From: JARBAU01 sp040414675
GTDB taxonomy: Archaea; Thermoproteota; Nitrososphaeria; Nitrososphaerales; Nitrososphaeraceae
Reading direction: 5' to 3'
Length of the DNA: 64,000 nt
NCBI GenBank assembly: GCA_040414675.1
Contig: JBEDUN010000069.1
Span: 62,001 to 126,000, forward strand
Position numbers and translations under genes: made by a program. Below are positions 52,685 to 61,255 of the stretch, piece after piece. Under the pieces are notes generated by a model that saw nothing but the letters and a program-made list of their open reading frames with translations, made no database searches and was not told where the DNA came from. The number at the start of each line of letters is the position of its first letter. The first letter of the stretch is position 1.

Positions 52685-54706
52685 TCATTTATCGACACGT
52701 GACTCATAATCGGCTAAAGCCATGCCCTCTCCCCATCGCACTTGAGATATTTTTGATCTACCACTGGGAAGTGCCATGATTATTTCGTCATAAGAAATCG
52801 ACTTGATGTAAGATGCGATTTCTTCGTTATAGTTCACATCTTTTGATTCTGTTGCACGATTATACAGATCGATTCTTATCTTCTTTGAAATCTCCATAGG
52901 GTCATATCCACCAGGAAGCAGGGTAACATAAAGCAATGACCTTTTGTTGATTGCTTCAACTGGGCCGCATACAAACGAATATTTATTGTCTAGTGGCATA
53001 ATGCCTGCTGCAAGTCTAATCTCATTCCCTTTTATGTAATTCCGCTTCCCTTCTATTACGAAAGAGCCTTTTGGTAGATACTGTCCTGAAGGAGCACCTT
53101 TCTTGACTTGTTCTGATGTGACCCAGTAGGAATCTGCACTAGATAATCCATCCTTCCATGCTCTGCTGTACGATACTGTGGCTTGGGCTACCTGCAGCAA
53201 AGTGCTCTGTGGACTCGATGCTCTACCATTTTTTACTATGAAAAATGGGGAACCGTGAACCTCTGCATGAAAAACGAGATCTTGTTCCGTGAGGTATTTG
53301 CGAATAATGGCCGAGTTTGAAGAGGCATCTCTACCTCCAATTGCTAGCAAACCATCGCTTGATATGAACCAACGATATCTTTCGTACCATTCTCGTTCAC
53401 GCTGTCGTCTTACAAAATTATGCTTTCTATGAATGGACTCGGCTTGATTCTTTAGTTTATTGATCCTCTGCTGCAATCGATCTTTTGCATCATCTATCGA
53501 AAGCCCACCGCGCTCCATTTCCTTAGCTCTGACAAATAACGATGATGCAGTTTTTGCTATGTTAGCTTCAAGTGGTACTAGTTCCTCGACCACTTTTATG
53601 TATTTGATTCCCTTTGAACTTATTATTGAAGCAGACATAGGGCCCAAAAGATTCTCTAATGAGTCAGATTCGGTCAACTGATGATGAGAATAGCCCATTA
53701 ACGCGGCTGCTAGAGCCCGTATTTCAGATGCCTTTAAAATCACCAATTCTTTGGCTCTATCCTGTTCTGCGATGTCATGTTCTAAAGATGCTACTTGTCT
53801 GTCAATTTCGCCTGTTTGAGTACTTTTCCCCCTATTTATAATAGTGTTACTAAATACCAGATCGAGGGCATCCATATACGATGGCACTCTTTTTATGATT
53901 TTCTCATCGGTACTAAATTTACTGGTATCGGTTGAAAATATAGGGAAAGCTTCCAAATTCGTTCCTGCCGCATCAGAAACCACTATGGGTGAATGATTCG
54001 AACCGCTACTCACATTTATTACCAAATCCTTCAAATTTTTATAAATATTTGAAAGATCGGTATCGGACAAGTCTACGACATTCTTATTGTCAACATTAGA
54101 TGAATGAACTATCTCTTCTGCAAATTTTTTCGGCAACGACATATTTCTACCTATCCACCTCGAAATATCCAGGTCACTTTGAGCCTTTTCTTTAAGAGAT
54201 ATTAATGACTCTAGATCGACATTAAACACATCGATCCCTCTTGAGGGAGGTGGTGAATACCTTAGTCCAATCTTTAGTGTCCTATGTCTAACTTCTACTG
54301 GATTCATAATTGACACAATTTGAAGTTGATCGTCACATAGAATCAAATTGCCGTCTCTAAAAAATTCCAATATCAAAATATTCTGTTTATCCTCTAAACT
54401 CCTGAACTTGATCATTACAATACGTTCGTTGTCTATTTGTTCTATTGAATCTATTTTTGATCTCTCAAGCTCTCTCTTGAATCTGTCTAATAACGGACTT
54501 TCCTCAAGAGACTGGAACTTTAATTTTGTTAGCCATAGCCCCTGTGTTGAAATCATTAAAATCAATTCTTTTTCAGTTGGATGATGTAATCTAAACAAGA
54601 ATGAGGTTTTCGTAACGGAATTGACTGAACTAACGTAATATCCTGACTTTAAAGAATTGGATAACTGATTTACAATATAACGAAGTTCGAGTCCTGATAA
54701 TTCCAT
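52685..54706 (-). CDS. rqcH: NFACT/Rqc2 family ribosome-quality-control factor (RqcH-type)
   Basis: A 673-aa homologue of NEMF/Rqc2/RqcH, which binds 60S/50S subunits obstructed by peptidyl-tRNA and adds C-terminal tails. NFACT-N begins MELSGLELRYIVNQLSNSLKSGYY and the coiled-coil middle (about 350-440) follows. NFACT-R includes WFISSDGLLAIGGRDASSNSAIIRKYL and LVFHAEVHGSPFFIVKNG. The gene heads a minus-strand group with CBS-zinc-ribbon and Mut7-C RNase genes. Together with the Pelota gene, both rescue branches are in this window. Confidence 0.93.
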   Translation of the reverse strand: MELSGLELRYIVNQLSNSLKSGYYVSSVNSVTKTSFLFRLHHPTEKELILMISTQGLWLTKLKFQSLEESPLLDRFKRELERSKIDSIEQIDNERIVMIKFRSLEDKQNILILEFFRDGNLILCDDQLQIVSIMNPVEVRHRTLKIGLRYSPPPSRGIDVFNVDLESLISLKEKAQSDLDISRWIGRNMSLPKKFAEEIVHSSNVDNKNVVDLSDTDLSNIYKNLKDLVINVSSGSNHSPIVVSDAAGTNLEAFPIFSTDTSKFSTDEKIIKRVPSYMDALDLVFSNTIINRGKSTQTGEIDRQVASLEHDIAEQDRAKELVILKASEIRALAAALMGYSHHQLTESDSLENLLGPMSASIISSKGIKYIKVVEELVPLEANIAKTASSLFVRAKEMERGGLSIDDAKDRLQQRINKLKNQAESIHRKHNFVRRQREREWYERYRWFISSDGLLAIGGRDASSNSAIIRKYLTEQDLVFHAEVHGSPFFIVKNGRASSPQSTLLQVAQATVSYSRAWKDGLSSADSYWVTSEQVKKGAPSGQYLPKGSFVIEGKRNYIKGNEIRLAAGIMPLDNKYSFVCGPVEAINKRSLLYVTLLPGGYDPMEISKKIRIDLYNRATESKDVNYNEEIASYIKSISYDEIIMALPSGRSKISQVRWGEGMALADYESRVDK

Positions 54707-54834
54707 GCTGAAGACTACTAAGAATTAGCCACAAATATTAATCGAAATGGTTTATTTTCAATTTATCCCCGATTCCAGTCTGTTCTGGACCGCAAGGAAT
54801 TAAACCTAGTGATATTTAACAGGAGAAGTAATAA

Positions 54835-55131
54835 TTGGATCCGCTTGATCGGGTTTTCTATATGAGGGCAATCGTGGGGTTGGTAGCAGGCATTGTCACC
54901 GGATTCATAATCGTCCCTGGTACAAGTCAGGGAAATGCAGTAGGAATAGCGGTTATGATTGCAATTTTTTTCTACATCGTATCTTACATAATTGGTAAGC
55001 GTTTGGCGGTAGGAGTTGCTAAAACAGAAAGACGAAAGTTGGCAACAAACGGTATTTTTCCGTTTATTTTTTTGTTACTAATGTTCATGATTTTCGTGTA
55101 TACTGGCTTACACCAGGGCCTCGCGCGATAA
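54835..55131 (+). CDS. Three-TM small membrane protein, possibly EMC6-like
   Basis: A 98-aa protein with three hydrophobic segments (about 9-30, 33-52, 73-92). The N-terminal DPLDRVFYMRAIVGLVAGIVTGF has the look of EMC6/Rab5IF-type small membrane proteins, which also have three TMs and occur in archaea, but this is only resemblance of layout. It starts with a TTG. It lies 18 bp upstream of cbiT and may share the transcript. Confidence 0.6.
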   Translation: MDPLDRVFYMRAIVGLVAGIVTGFIIVPGTSQGNAVGIAVMIAIFFYIVSYIIGKRLAVGVAKTERRKLATNGIFPFIFLLLMFMIFVYTGLHQGLAR

Positions 55132-55148
55132 AATATAAGTAGATAAAT

Positions 55149-55748
55149 TTGGAAAGTGCCATGCTCTGGAAATTTTCTACTCCTGGGATTCCGGATGACT
55201 TATTTGAAAAGAATGATAAGGTTCCGATAACAAAAGAGGATGTAAGATCGCTTCTAATTAGTAAATTACGTCTGAAACGGGGCTTAAGTGCAATTGATAT
55301 CGGCTGTGGTAGTGGAAGTATCACAGTCGAGCTCTGTATCCAGACTGGCAGTGAGAATGTATATGCAATTGATTTCGATGAGAACGCTGTCGAACTAACT
55401 AACAAAAATCTTAACAAATTCGGTCTCAAATCGAATGTGATTTTGTCCAAGGCGGAGGATGTTCTAGCCTCTCTGCCTAAAGTAAATGCCGTAGTCGTAG
55501 GTGGGACATGGGGCAATACTGAACAAATTATCGAAATGGCAATTGAGCGGCTTGATATAGGTGGAAGAATAGTAGTTAACACGATACTTATAGAAACAAT
55601 GTATAAAGCATTAAATGCATTTAACAGGTCAGAACTAGAGGATGTTGACATAACTCAAGTTATAATAGCAAAGGCCAAAAAGGTAAGTACTGGAACAATG
55701 CTGATTGCAAGAAATCCGGTTTTAATACTTTCAGCGACACGGATCTGA
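55149..55748 (+). CDS. cbiT: Precorrin-6Y/cobalt-precorrin methyltransferase CbiT
   Basis: A 199-aa SAM-dependent methyltransferase of cobalamin synthesis (C15 methylation and decarboxylation in the corrin pathway). The SAM motif DIGCGSGSITVEL (about 52-64) and the CbiT-type N-terminal WKFSTPGIPDDLFEKNDKVPITKEDVR identify it. A TTG start is followed in frame by an ATG five codons later. Upstream of cbiL. Confidence 0.91.
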   Translation: MESAMLWKFSTPGIPDDLFEKNDKVPITKEDVRSLLISKLRLKRGLSAIDIGCGSGSITVELCIQTGSENVYAIDFDENAVELTNKNLNKFGLKSNVILSKAEDVLASLPKVNAVVVGGTWGNTEQIIEMAIERLDIGGRIVVNTILIETMYKALNAFNRSELEDVDITQVIIAKAKKVSTGTMLIARNPVLILSATRI

Positions 55749-55798
55749 TTGGAATACATAGTTTTTGATTTAAATAACTCAGGTTTTCAAGGTTTAAG

Positions 55799-56527
55799 AT
55801 GCATATGAAACTCTTCTGTGTAGGATGCGGTCCAGGGGATCCTGACTTGCTTACATTAAAAGCTGTTGATCTAATTAAAAATTCGGATGTAATATTTACG
55901 CCTACAGCAAGAGATGGAAAGCCCAGCATAGCCTTATCAGTGGTAAATAAATACATAGCAGAATCCACGGAAATTGTCTCTTTGACATTTCCTATGACAA
56001 AAGAAATGGAGTTGCTAAAAGATTATTGGAAGAAAAACACAGAAACAATAGCGCAGGCCGTTATCTCGGGAAGAAAGGCAGTCTATTTGACTATTGGAGA
56101 TCCTGCTCTTTATAGTACGTGGATATACATTCAAAGAGAACTAAAAAAAGATCATCCAGAAATAGAAGTTGACATTGTTCCTGGAATTACTTCATTTTTT
56201 GCCTTCGCTGCAAAGGCAAAGCTAAGCCTAGCGGAAGGAGATCAAACGGTCGGAATTATCCCGGCATGCTACGATCTTAGTAAAGTAAAGCAGGCTGCTG
56301 AATCTTGCGATACCCTAATTTTCCTTAAGGATGGTCGATATTTTGATAATGTTATCGAGATGCTGTCTACATCCGGGTTTAAGGAAGATTCAGTTATTGC
56401 GATAGCCCAAGATTTATCTTCTAATCAAGAAGTTATAATATTGAAAAAGCTTAAAGACCTGCACAATTCAAAAGGCACCACTCAGAAGTATTTTTCGGTC
56501 ATGGTGGCAAAAAAAACCATTGATTGA
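55799..56527 (+). CDS. cbiL: Precorrin-2 C20-methyltransferase CbiL
   Basis: Tetrapyrrole methyltransferase of 242 aa. It has the N-terminal GCGPGDPDLLTLKAV, YLTIGDPALYSTW, the VPGITSFFA motif and the C-terminal LSTSGF-type end, the pattern of CobI/CbiL. It overlaps cbiF by 8 bp, an operon arrangement with cbiT. Confidence 0.9.
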   Translation: MHMKLFCVGCGPGDPDLLTLKAVDLIKNSDVIFTPTARDGKPSIALSVVNKYIAESTEIVSLTFPMTKEMELLKDYWKKNTETIAQAVISGRKAVYLTIGDPALYSTWIYIQRELKKDHPEIEVDIVPGITSFFAFAAKAKLSLAEGDQTVGIIPACYDLSKVKQAAESCDTLIFLKDGRYFDNVIEMLSTSGFKEDSVIAIAQDLSSNQEVIILKKLKDLHNSKGTTQKYFSVMVAKKTID

Positions 56528-57296
56528 GGCTGATACGGTCTATTTTGTTGGATCAGGTCCAGGAGATCCCGATCTCATAACCTTAAGAGCCAAGGCATTA
56601 GTCGAATCAGCTGACGTCATAGTCTATTCAGGGTCCCTGTTAAATCCAGATATTCTGAAATACGCAAAGAAGAATGCAGAATTGATTGACGCTGCATTAA
56701 TTGACAGGGAAAGAATTTATGAAATACTTCGGGACTCGACTAAGCAAGGTAAGTTAGCCATACGCTTCCATGATGGCGATCCTGCACTATTCAGTACCAT
56801 AAGAGAACAAATAGATAAACTTGAGCGAGATCATTTACACTGTAAAGTAGTTCCGGGCATAACTGCTCTACTTGCAGCAGCCTCAGAATTGAACACAGAA
56901 CTTACTTTGCCTGGAATCACACAAACTATTATAATTACGAGAGCTGAATCTAGAACTCCAGTCCCAGAACGCGAAAGAATTGCTGAGCTCGGAAAACATG
57001 GAGCTACAATTGCATTTTACCTGAGTATACATTTGATTGCAGAGATTGTAAAAGAACTTTTAAGTGGAGGAGTTTATAGCATCAAGACACCTGCAGCAGT
57101 TGTATTTAGGGCAACTTGGAAAGATCAAATTATATTAAGAGGCGATTTGGGCAACATCGTGTCGCTAACAAGAAAAGCGAAAATAACAAAAACTGCAATC
57201 TTGATCATCGGTGATGCCCTTGCACCCAGAAAATATGAATTTTCAAAGGTATACGATCCAGAATTCACGCATGGGTTTAGAAAGGCATCTACCTGA
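56520..57296 (+). CDS. cbiF: Precorrin-4 C11-methyltransferase CbiF
   Basis: A 258-aa tetrapyrrole methyltransferase. YFVGSGPGDPDLITLRAK, VYSGSLLNPDIL (characteristic of CbiF/CobM), RFHDGDPALFSTIREQ and VPGITALLAAAS are present, with the LPGITQTIIITRAESRTPVPE segment. It starts with a TTG inside the end of cbiL. Ammonia-oxidising archaea are cobalamin producers, and this cluster supports that. Other corrin genes lie elsewhere. Confidence 0.92.
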   Translation: MIEADTVYFVGSGPGDPDLITLRAKALVESADVIVYSGSLLNPDILKYAKKNAELIDAALIDRERIYEILRDSTKQGKLAIRFHDGDPALFSTIREQIDKLERDHLHCKVVPGITALLAAASELNTELTLPGITQTIIITRAESRTPVPERERIAELGKHGATIAFYLSIHLIAEIVKELLSGGVYSIKTPAAVVFRATWKDQIILRGDLGNIVSLTRKAKITKTAILIIGDALAPRKYEFSKVYDPEFTHGFRKAST

Positions 57297-57387
57297 ATTC
57301 GTTACCCGATCAGGTCACGTTCAGAACTGGCACTTAATCTTATTCATAATAGTAACAGTATCAAAAAATCTGCTACGAGGGGGTCTT

Positions 57388-57639
57388 TTATTCGCCAATG
57401 AAGGAAGTTAAAAATGTAGATACCTTATGGGAGATTGCCAATAATCCAAAATGGAAACCAAAACCAATTGTTGCGCTTATTGGTAAGTTGGAAGTAAGTT
57501 GGAAGAGAAGTATAAACAATCCCAATGCAGGCAGTGTCAAAATTAAAGCCAATGCGGTACTAACCCAGACTGATGTGGTCAATAATTCCGGAGTTATATT
57601 TTCATATTTATTAGAAAAAGTGAGTCTAGTTCTAGACAT
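57388..57639 (-). CDS. Small two-TM membrane protein, paralogue of the protein at 58552
   Basis: An 83-aa protein on the minus strand with two hydrophobic helices. STALALILTLPALGLFILLF and the later TIGFGFHFGLLAI match STLLAVIITVPAIVLTLLLH and IIGILVFIATMG of the 71-aa protein at 58552-58767 along the whole membrane part. The similarity makes this strand the coding one and the overlapping frame on the plus strand a shadow. A TATA-like TCTTAATATG lies about 35 nt upstream. Function unknown. Confidence 0.65.
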   Translation of the reverse strand: MSRTRLTFSNKYENITPELLTTSVWVSTALALILTLPALGLFILLFQLTSNLPISATIGFGFHFGLLAISHKVSTFLTSFIGE

Positions 57640-57667
57640 ATGCGATTCGAAGATCGTTACTTACTAA

Positions 57668-57945
57668 GGGCATATTAAGATTAACATAATAATTTTTATG
57701 TTTTATATTATCATAATTGAATGAAATTATGACATATATAAATTATATTATCAATTCTAAATTGTATATGACTTACTATCAAATAATTATATACTTTGCG
57801 AAGATAACTGTAAATTGTAAAAAATTCGTACTAGATCCATGAGTATCAATTGTAACAGACTACTATTAATCCTTAAGAAACTAGTATTTGCATGATTGAT
57901 TAACTGCCGTTAATTTTATTTAATTGTCATTGACTATTATATTCA
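57668..57945. other. AT-rich divergent intergenic region
   Basis: About 280 bp between two divergent small membrane-protein genes, with many A/T runs, the 22-bp palindrome at 57711-57732 and a TTTATTTAATTG box about 20-30 nt before 57946. Confidence 0.5.
57711..57732. promoter_or_regulatory. 22-bp inverted repeat, candidate operator
   Basis: TCATAATT at 57711-57718 and AATTATGA at 57725-57732 form a perfect 8-bp inverted repeat with a 6-nt spacer. It lies between divergent genes, 72 nt beyond the start at 57639. It may bind a dimeric regulator, or may be a chance feature of AT-rich DNA. Confidence 0.35.
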
Positions 57946-58434
57946 ATGCTCCCTTCAATGCAAGAGGAAATACTAACTGATAAATACGTCAAATTGTTGG
58001 ACAGGTTTGAGAGAGATGTTGCCATTTATGACAGATTGGCACAATTTTCAGTTATTATGAGCTCCGTTGGTATTATATGTTCCATTCTGATCCCGTTGAC
58101 AGCTTATAGCCTTTTAATTCGCGGCAATCCTTACGATGGAATCACGGTTTCTCCTTACATTTATTTTGTTGTTGCAGGAATAGTCGCCACTGTGTTGTTG
58201 ACCAGATTATCGATTATATATACAGATCGCAAGAAACATCAGATATCTGAGACTGAATATAGACCGATTACAGGCTTTTGTATGTGCGATTTTAGTATTC
58301 TTAGGTCTCACACAAAAAGATTAGAGCGTGCGAAGACTATGGGAGAAAGATTAAGACATACAAAACTAGTGAACTATTATACTGAATTAATTATGCGGCA
58401 GCGGACACCTCAAACAAATCAAGTTCATTACTAA
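57946..58434 (+). CDS. Two-TM membrane protein with basic C-terminus
   Basis: A 162-aa protein with an amphipathic N-terminus (about 1-30), two hydrophobic segments (about 31-58 and 67-87), and a basic C-terminal region with two close cysteines (CMCDF). No domain recognised. A TATA-like stretch lies about 28 nt before the ATG. It is flanked on both sides by the paralogous small membrane proteins. Confidence 0.6.
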   Translation: MLPSMQEEILTDKYVKLLDRFERDVAIYDRLAQFSVIMSSVGIICSILIPLTAYSLLIRGNPYDGITVSPYIYFVVAGIVATVLLTRLSIIYTDRKKHQISETEYRPITGFCMCDFSILRSHTKRLERAKTMGERLRHTKLVNYYTELIMRQRTPQTNQVHY

Positions 58435-58551
58435 CCACTTACCGGAATAGTCAAGTTGATTGGTCTATTATGTAAAATGATCTTGCTAATTCAGCTATCA
58501 AGACCCTCCTGGTATCGAGCTTGAATAATGATTCGAACAAATGTGTGAAAA

Positions 58552-58767
58552 ATGAAATCAGTAAGACTTTTTGCGTTATCCACCCTTCTTGCAGTGATAA
58601 TTACTGTTCCTGCAATAGTTCTTACGTTACTGCTTCATTACATAGTTAAATTGAATATTATGACAACTATGATAATAGGTATTTTGGTTTTTATCGCCAC
58701 AATGGGGTTAGGGGTTAGATTCTCTAAACGACTGATGTCAGGTGATAAGAATACAATAGATTTGTAG
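58552..58767 (+). CDS. Small two-TM membrane protein
   Basis: A 71-aa protein with two hydrophobic helices (about 5-31 and 36-54) and a short basic end (RFSKRLMSGDKN). It shares its helices' pattern with the protein encoded at 57388-57639 on the opposite strand. Function unknown. No strong promoter seen. Confidence 0.6.
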   Translation: MKSVRLFALSTLLAVIITVPAIVLTLLLHYIVKLNIMTTMIIGILVFIATMGLGVRFSKRLMSGDKNTIDL

Positions 58768-59158
58768 TACATCACTTTACATAATCAAGGAGGTTATATG
58801 ATGTCTGTTGCAGTATTCCATTCTGCTGCACTCATGAAATAAGGGCTTCTTTTTCGGTAACGGAAATCTTGAATTCAGGAGACATCGGTGTTGGTGAAAA
58901 ACCAAACATATCCATTCGTCTATTCAATCTAGGGCAAAACCGCATTGTGGATTAGAAAAGTTGCGCTTGAAGGGCGCTTGGTAAAATATAAAAATTATTG
59001 CGGATATATCTTATTTTGAGATCTAAAGCTGTGTGTCTTACAAGCCTTTGATTAGGTCGTGCTAAAGTCACTAATCAAAAGTGGTTAACTGGATAAAACA
59101 ATATTACTCCCAATAACACAAACGCTTAAAAAGCATCGTATTTTAATATTGGTTTACT
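58768..59158. other. Intergenic region with a hairpin
   Basis: About 390 bp with no gene recognised. It contains a 9-bp perfect hairpin (59047-59079) and the promoter of the next gene (CTTAAAAAG at 59127-59135). Confidence 0.5.
59047..59079. other. Perfect 9-bp hairpin with a 15-nt loop
   Basis: TTTGATTAG (59047-59055) pairs exactly with CTAATCAAA (59071-59079). It lies in a gap, about 80 nt before the next start codon, so it could be a small RNA, a terminator or an operator. Confidence 0.45.
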
Positions 59159-59422
59159 ATGACATTACCAAAAGGATTCGGTCAGCAACCAAAAAATGTG
59201 GGAAAACGCAGTTTTAATGAATGGTGGGCCACAGTGCCAGATGATCTGAAAACCAAGAGCCGGAAAGGCGATGAACAGAACAAGCCGTTGTTAAATCAAG
59301 TTAACTATGTTCTCTTACATCTTCATTTAGCTGGAAAACATGATGCCAAGCCTAGTCATGAAGAGCTAAAAGATTGGCTTCACAGTGGACAAGTCGACGT
59401 GCTCCGAATGACTAAAAAATAG
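59159..59422 (+). CDS. Hypothetical small soluble protein
   Basis: An 87-aa basic protein. Helical segments (EWWATVPDDLKTK and QVNYVLLHLHLAGK) and a C-terminal EELKDWLHSGQVDVLRM stretch. No domain recognised. The CTTAAAAAG box about 25-32 nt before the ATG supports expression as a leaderless gene. Confidence 0.6.
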   Translation: MTLPKGFGQQPKNVGKRSFNEWWATVPDDLKTKSRKGDEQNKPLLNQVNYVLLHLHLAGKHDAKPSHEELKDWLHSGQVDVLRMTKK

Positions 59423-59715
59423 GTAAGATAAACAGTTAAGAAATTTAAACATCATTTCACATTTTTTGTACTCGTCTAGTATGGACGCAAGTATATTTTT
59501 CTAGATCACATTGATTTTGTAAAAATGATCCGACAAGCACCATAAAGTGTTCTATGAATCTAGCCTACCAGATCATTTCACGGAATAAAGCACATCATTT
59601 TATTAAATCAAGATAATGTTTCTATCTGTTAAATCTTAATAGATATCAACAAAGAACGAACCGCTAACAGTTACATGTAATTAGATATAAAAACTTGTTC
59701 GATATAGCAAATCGA

Positions 59716-60768
59716 CTATTCTGGTTTTATCAATCTAGTAAGGATCGTTTCAGGTGGCACCATCTGTTCGATCCCTGCTGCTATAGCTGACAGGTTTCTA
59801 ACTTCTATAATCATTAATTTTATTGCAGCAACCATTATTCCTACACTAAACATTGACCGAAATGCTCCTAGTACCCTTCGTACACTCAATGCCTCGAAAT
59901 TTGTTTCAAGTTGTAAAATAAATTCGATATCATTTACGGCGCTCTGTGGGATAATATCTTTATATACTGTATTAGATAGTTCACCACCTGCTTCAGTAAT
60001 ACTTTCAATATTTATCATCTTCTGTATAAGATCATTTGAAACTTTAGGCGTAGTTGTCACTATCAAATCACTTATAGCAGTCGAACTAAGACCCCAAAAC
60101 TTGCCCCTCAGGATCGCGAGTATATTGTAAGAATCAATATCAACTGAGGCAATTTTTTTGGCATCTATAGATTGTGATTCTGCATTCATTGCTCTGCCCA
60201 AGTCATGGTAAAAAACGTGATCCAAATAAATATCAAATAGTCTTAGATCGCCTTTTTCTTTATAAGCAACAGCAGCTTTTGATGCATCTTCGTGAAATTC
60301 GCTACCTGCAGTAGCAGCTATTGCCTCATCAATATTCTTAGCAACCAATGCCTTTACAATGATATCTCTTCTGCCTACTAGCTCTTCAGCTCGAAGATTT
60401 ACCTTTGGCAATAACTCCTCATAAGACTTGCCTAATGCTTTCCCCTTCAAAACTATCTTTAAATTCCATATAATATATTTGACAAAATAGGCATTTAGGA
60501 TTCCTGAGCCGCCAGTAATATTAACCATTTTAGCATGGTTATTAACCAAATACTCTCGAAGTGCGCTTTCAATTTTTTCCGCACTATAAGGCTTGACCAA
60601 TTTTGCAAACGCATCCAAGTAGACAGTGTTCTTAATTCTAGTAACCAATTCGTCCATATCGCGAGATTCCGCCAGCGTCTGCAGTTCGCTTTTTGAAAGC
60701 ATCCTGCCTCTTATACCGTGGGAAAGGACAGTCCCGAATATCTTGGCTGGCATACTGATCTTACTCAT
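59716..60768 (-). CDS. atpC: A-type ATP synthase subunit C
   Basis: Funnel-shaped rotor subunit of 350 aa that connects the stalk to the proteolipid ring (V-ATPase d homologue). The N-terminal GTVLSHGIRGRMLSKSELQTLAESRDMDEL, middle NLKIVLKGKALGKSYEE and C-terminal FIL-type helices are typical. It is separated by about 8 kb from the E-A-B-D-K-I cluster and carries its own TATA-like box (TCTTATATAG, 60801-60810). Confidence 0.92.
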   Translation of the reverse strand: MSKISMPAKIFGTVLSHGIRGRMLSKSELQTLAESRDMDELVTRIKNTVYLDAFAKLVKPYSAEKIESALREYLVNNHAKMVNITGGSGILNAYFVKYIIWNLKIVLKGKALGKSYEELLPKVNLRAEELVGRRDIIVKALVAKNIDEAIAATAGSEFHEDASKAAVAYKEKGDLRLFDIYLDHVFYHDLGRAMNAESQSIDAKKIASVDIDSYNILAILRGKFWGLSSTAISDLIVTTTPKVSNDLIQKMINIESITEAGGELSNTVYKDIIPQSAVNDIEFILQLETNFEALSVRRVLGAFRSMFSVGIMVAAIKLMIIEVRNLSAIAAGIEQMVPPETILTRLIKPE

Positions 60769-60800
60769 TTCTAGCGACTTTAGATTCCTGATAACTTCGC

Positions 60801-60810
60801 CTATATAAGA
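60801..60810 (-). promoter_or_regulatory. TATA box of atpC
   Basis: TCTTATATAG on the minus strand lies about 33-42 nt before the ATG at 60768, giving a short leader. It shows that atpC can be transcribed apart from the upstream small gene. Confidence 0.45.
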
Positions 60811-60886
60811 ATCTTAATTCAGTATGAGGAAAGTAATTATTTCACTTTGGCTAGACGGTCTGATCTGAATCCGAATCTGAATAATT

Positions 60887-61183
60887 TCACAGAGCTATGG
60901 TCTTGATATCATCTCTCTCGATTGAAGACCAAGCTCCCATACCAGATTGACCTTTTCCGTCATTTTTACCCACAATTTCGCTTATTTTTATTTCACTAGG
61001 AGCCATCGGAGGCCAAATCATAGCAACATACTCGCCAGATTCTCCGGCTTTATCAAGACTTGCTAATTGAATGCGTTCTGGTTTTATACCATTCAAAACA
61101 AGTTTTTCTCTGACTTTATCTTCAAGGTGTCTCTGGCCATGAACAATTAGATACACGGTTTTATCGGGATTGAAGTTTGCCAT
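60887..61183 (-). CDS. Small protein upstream of atpC, unknown; possible F-subunit position
   Basis: A 98-aa protein of beta-alpha-beta-like character: TVYLIVHGQRHLEDKVREKLVLNGIKPERIQLASL, then VAMIWPPMAPSEIKISEIVG, and a Gly/Ser-rich end. Its place (118 bp upstream of atpC, same strand) and size match those of subunit F, but the sequence lacks the usual VIGD-type opening and DE segment, so it may well be something else. Confidence 0.4.
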   Translation of the reverse strand: MANFNPDKTVYLIVHGQRHLEDKVREKLVLNGIKPERIQLASLDKAGESGEYVAMIWPPMAPSEIKISEIVGKNDGKGQSGMGAWSSIERDDIKTIAL

Positions 61184-61255
61184 GTTGTATATTCGAACCC
61201 GTATGATGCTTCACAATCTATAAACGTGTTGGTATCGTCTGTTAAACCAATACGG

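Noticed and set aside
57398..57667. Plus-strand 89-aa frame downstream of cbiF
   Set aside because: The opposite strand encodes a membrane protein with a paralogue at 58552-58767, so that strand is preferred.
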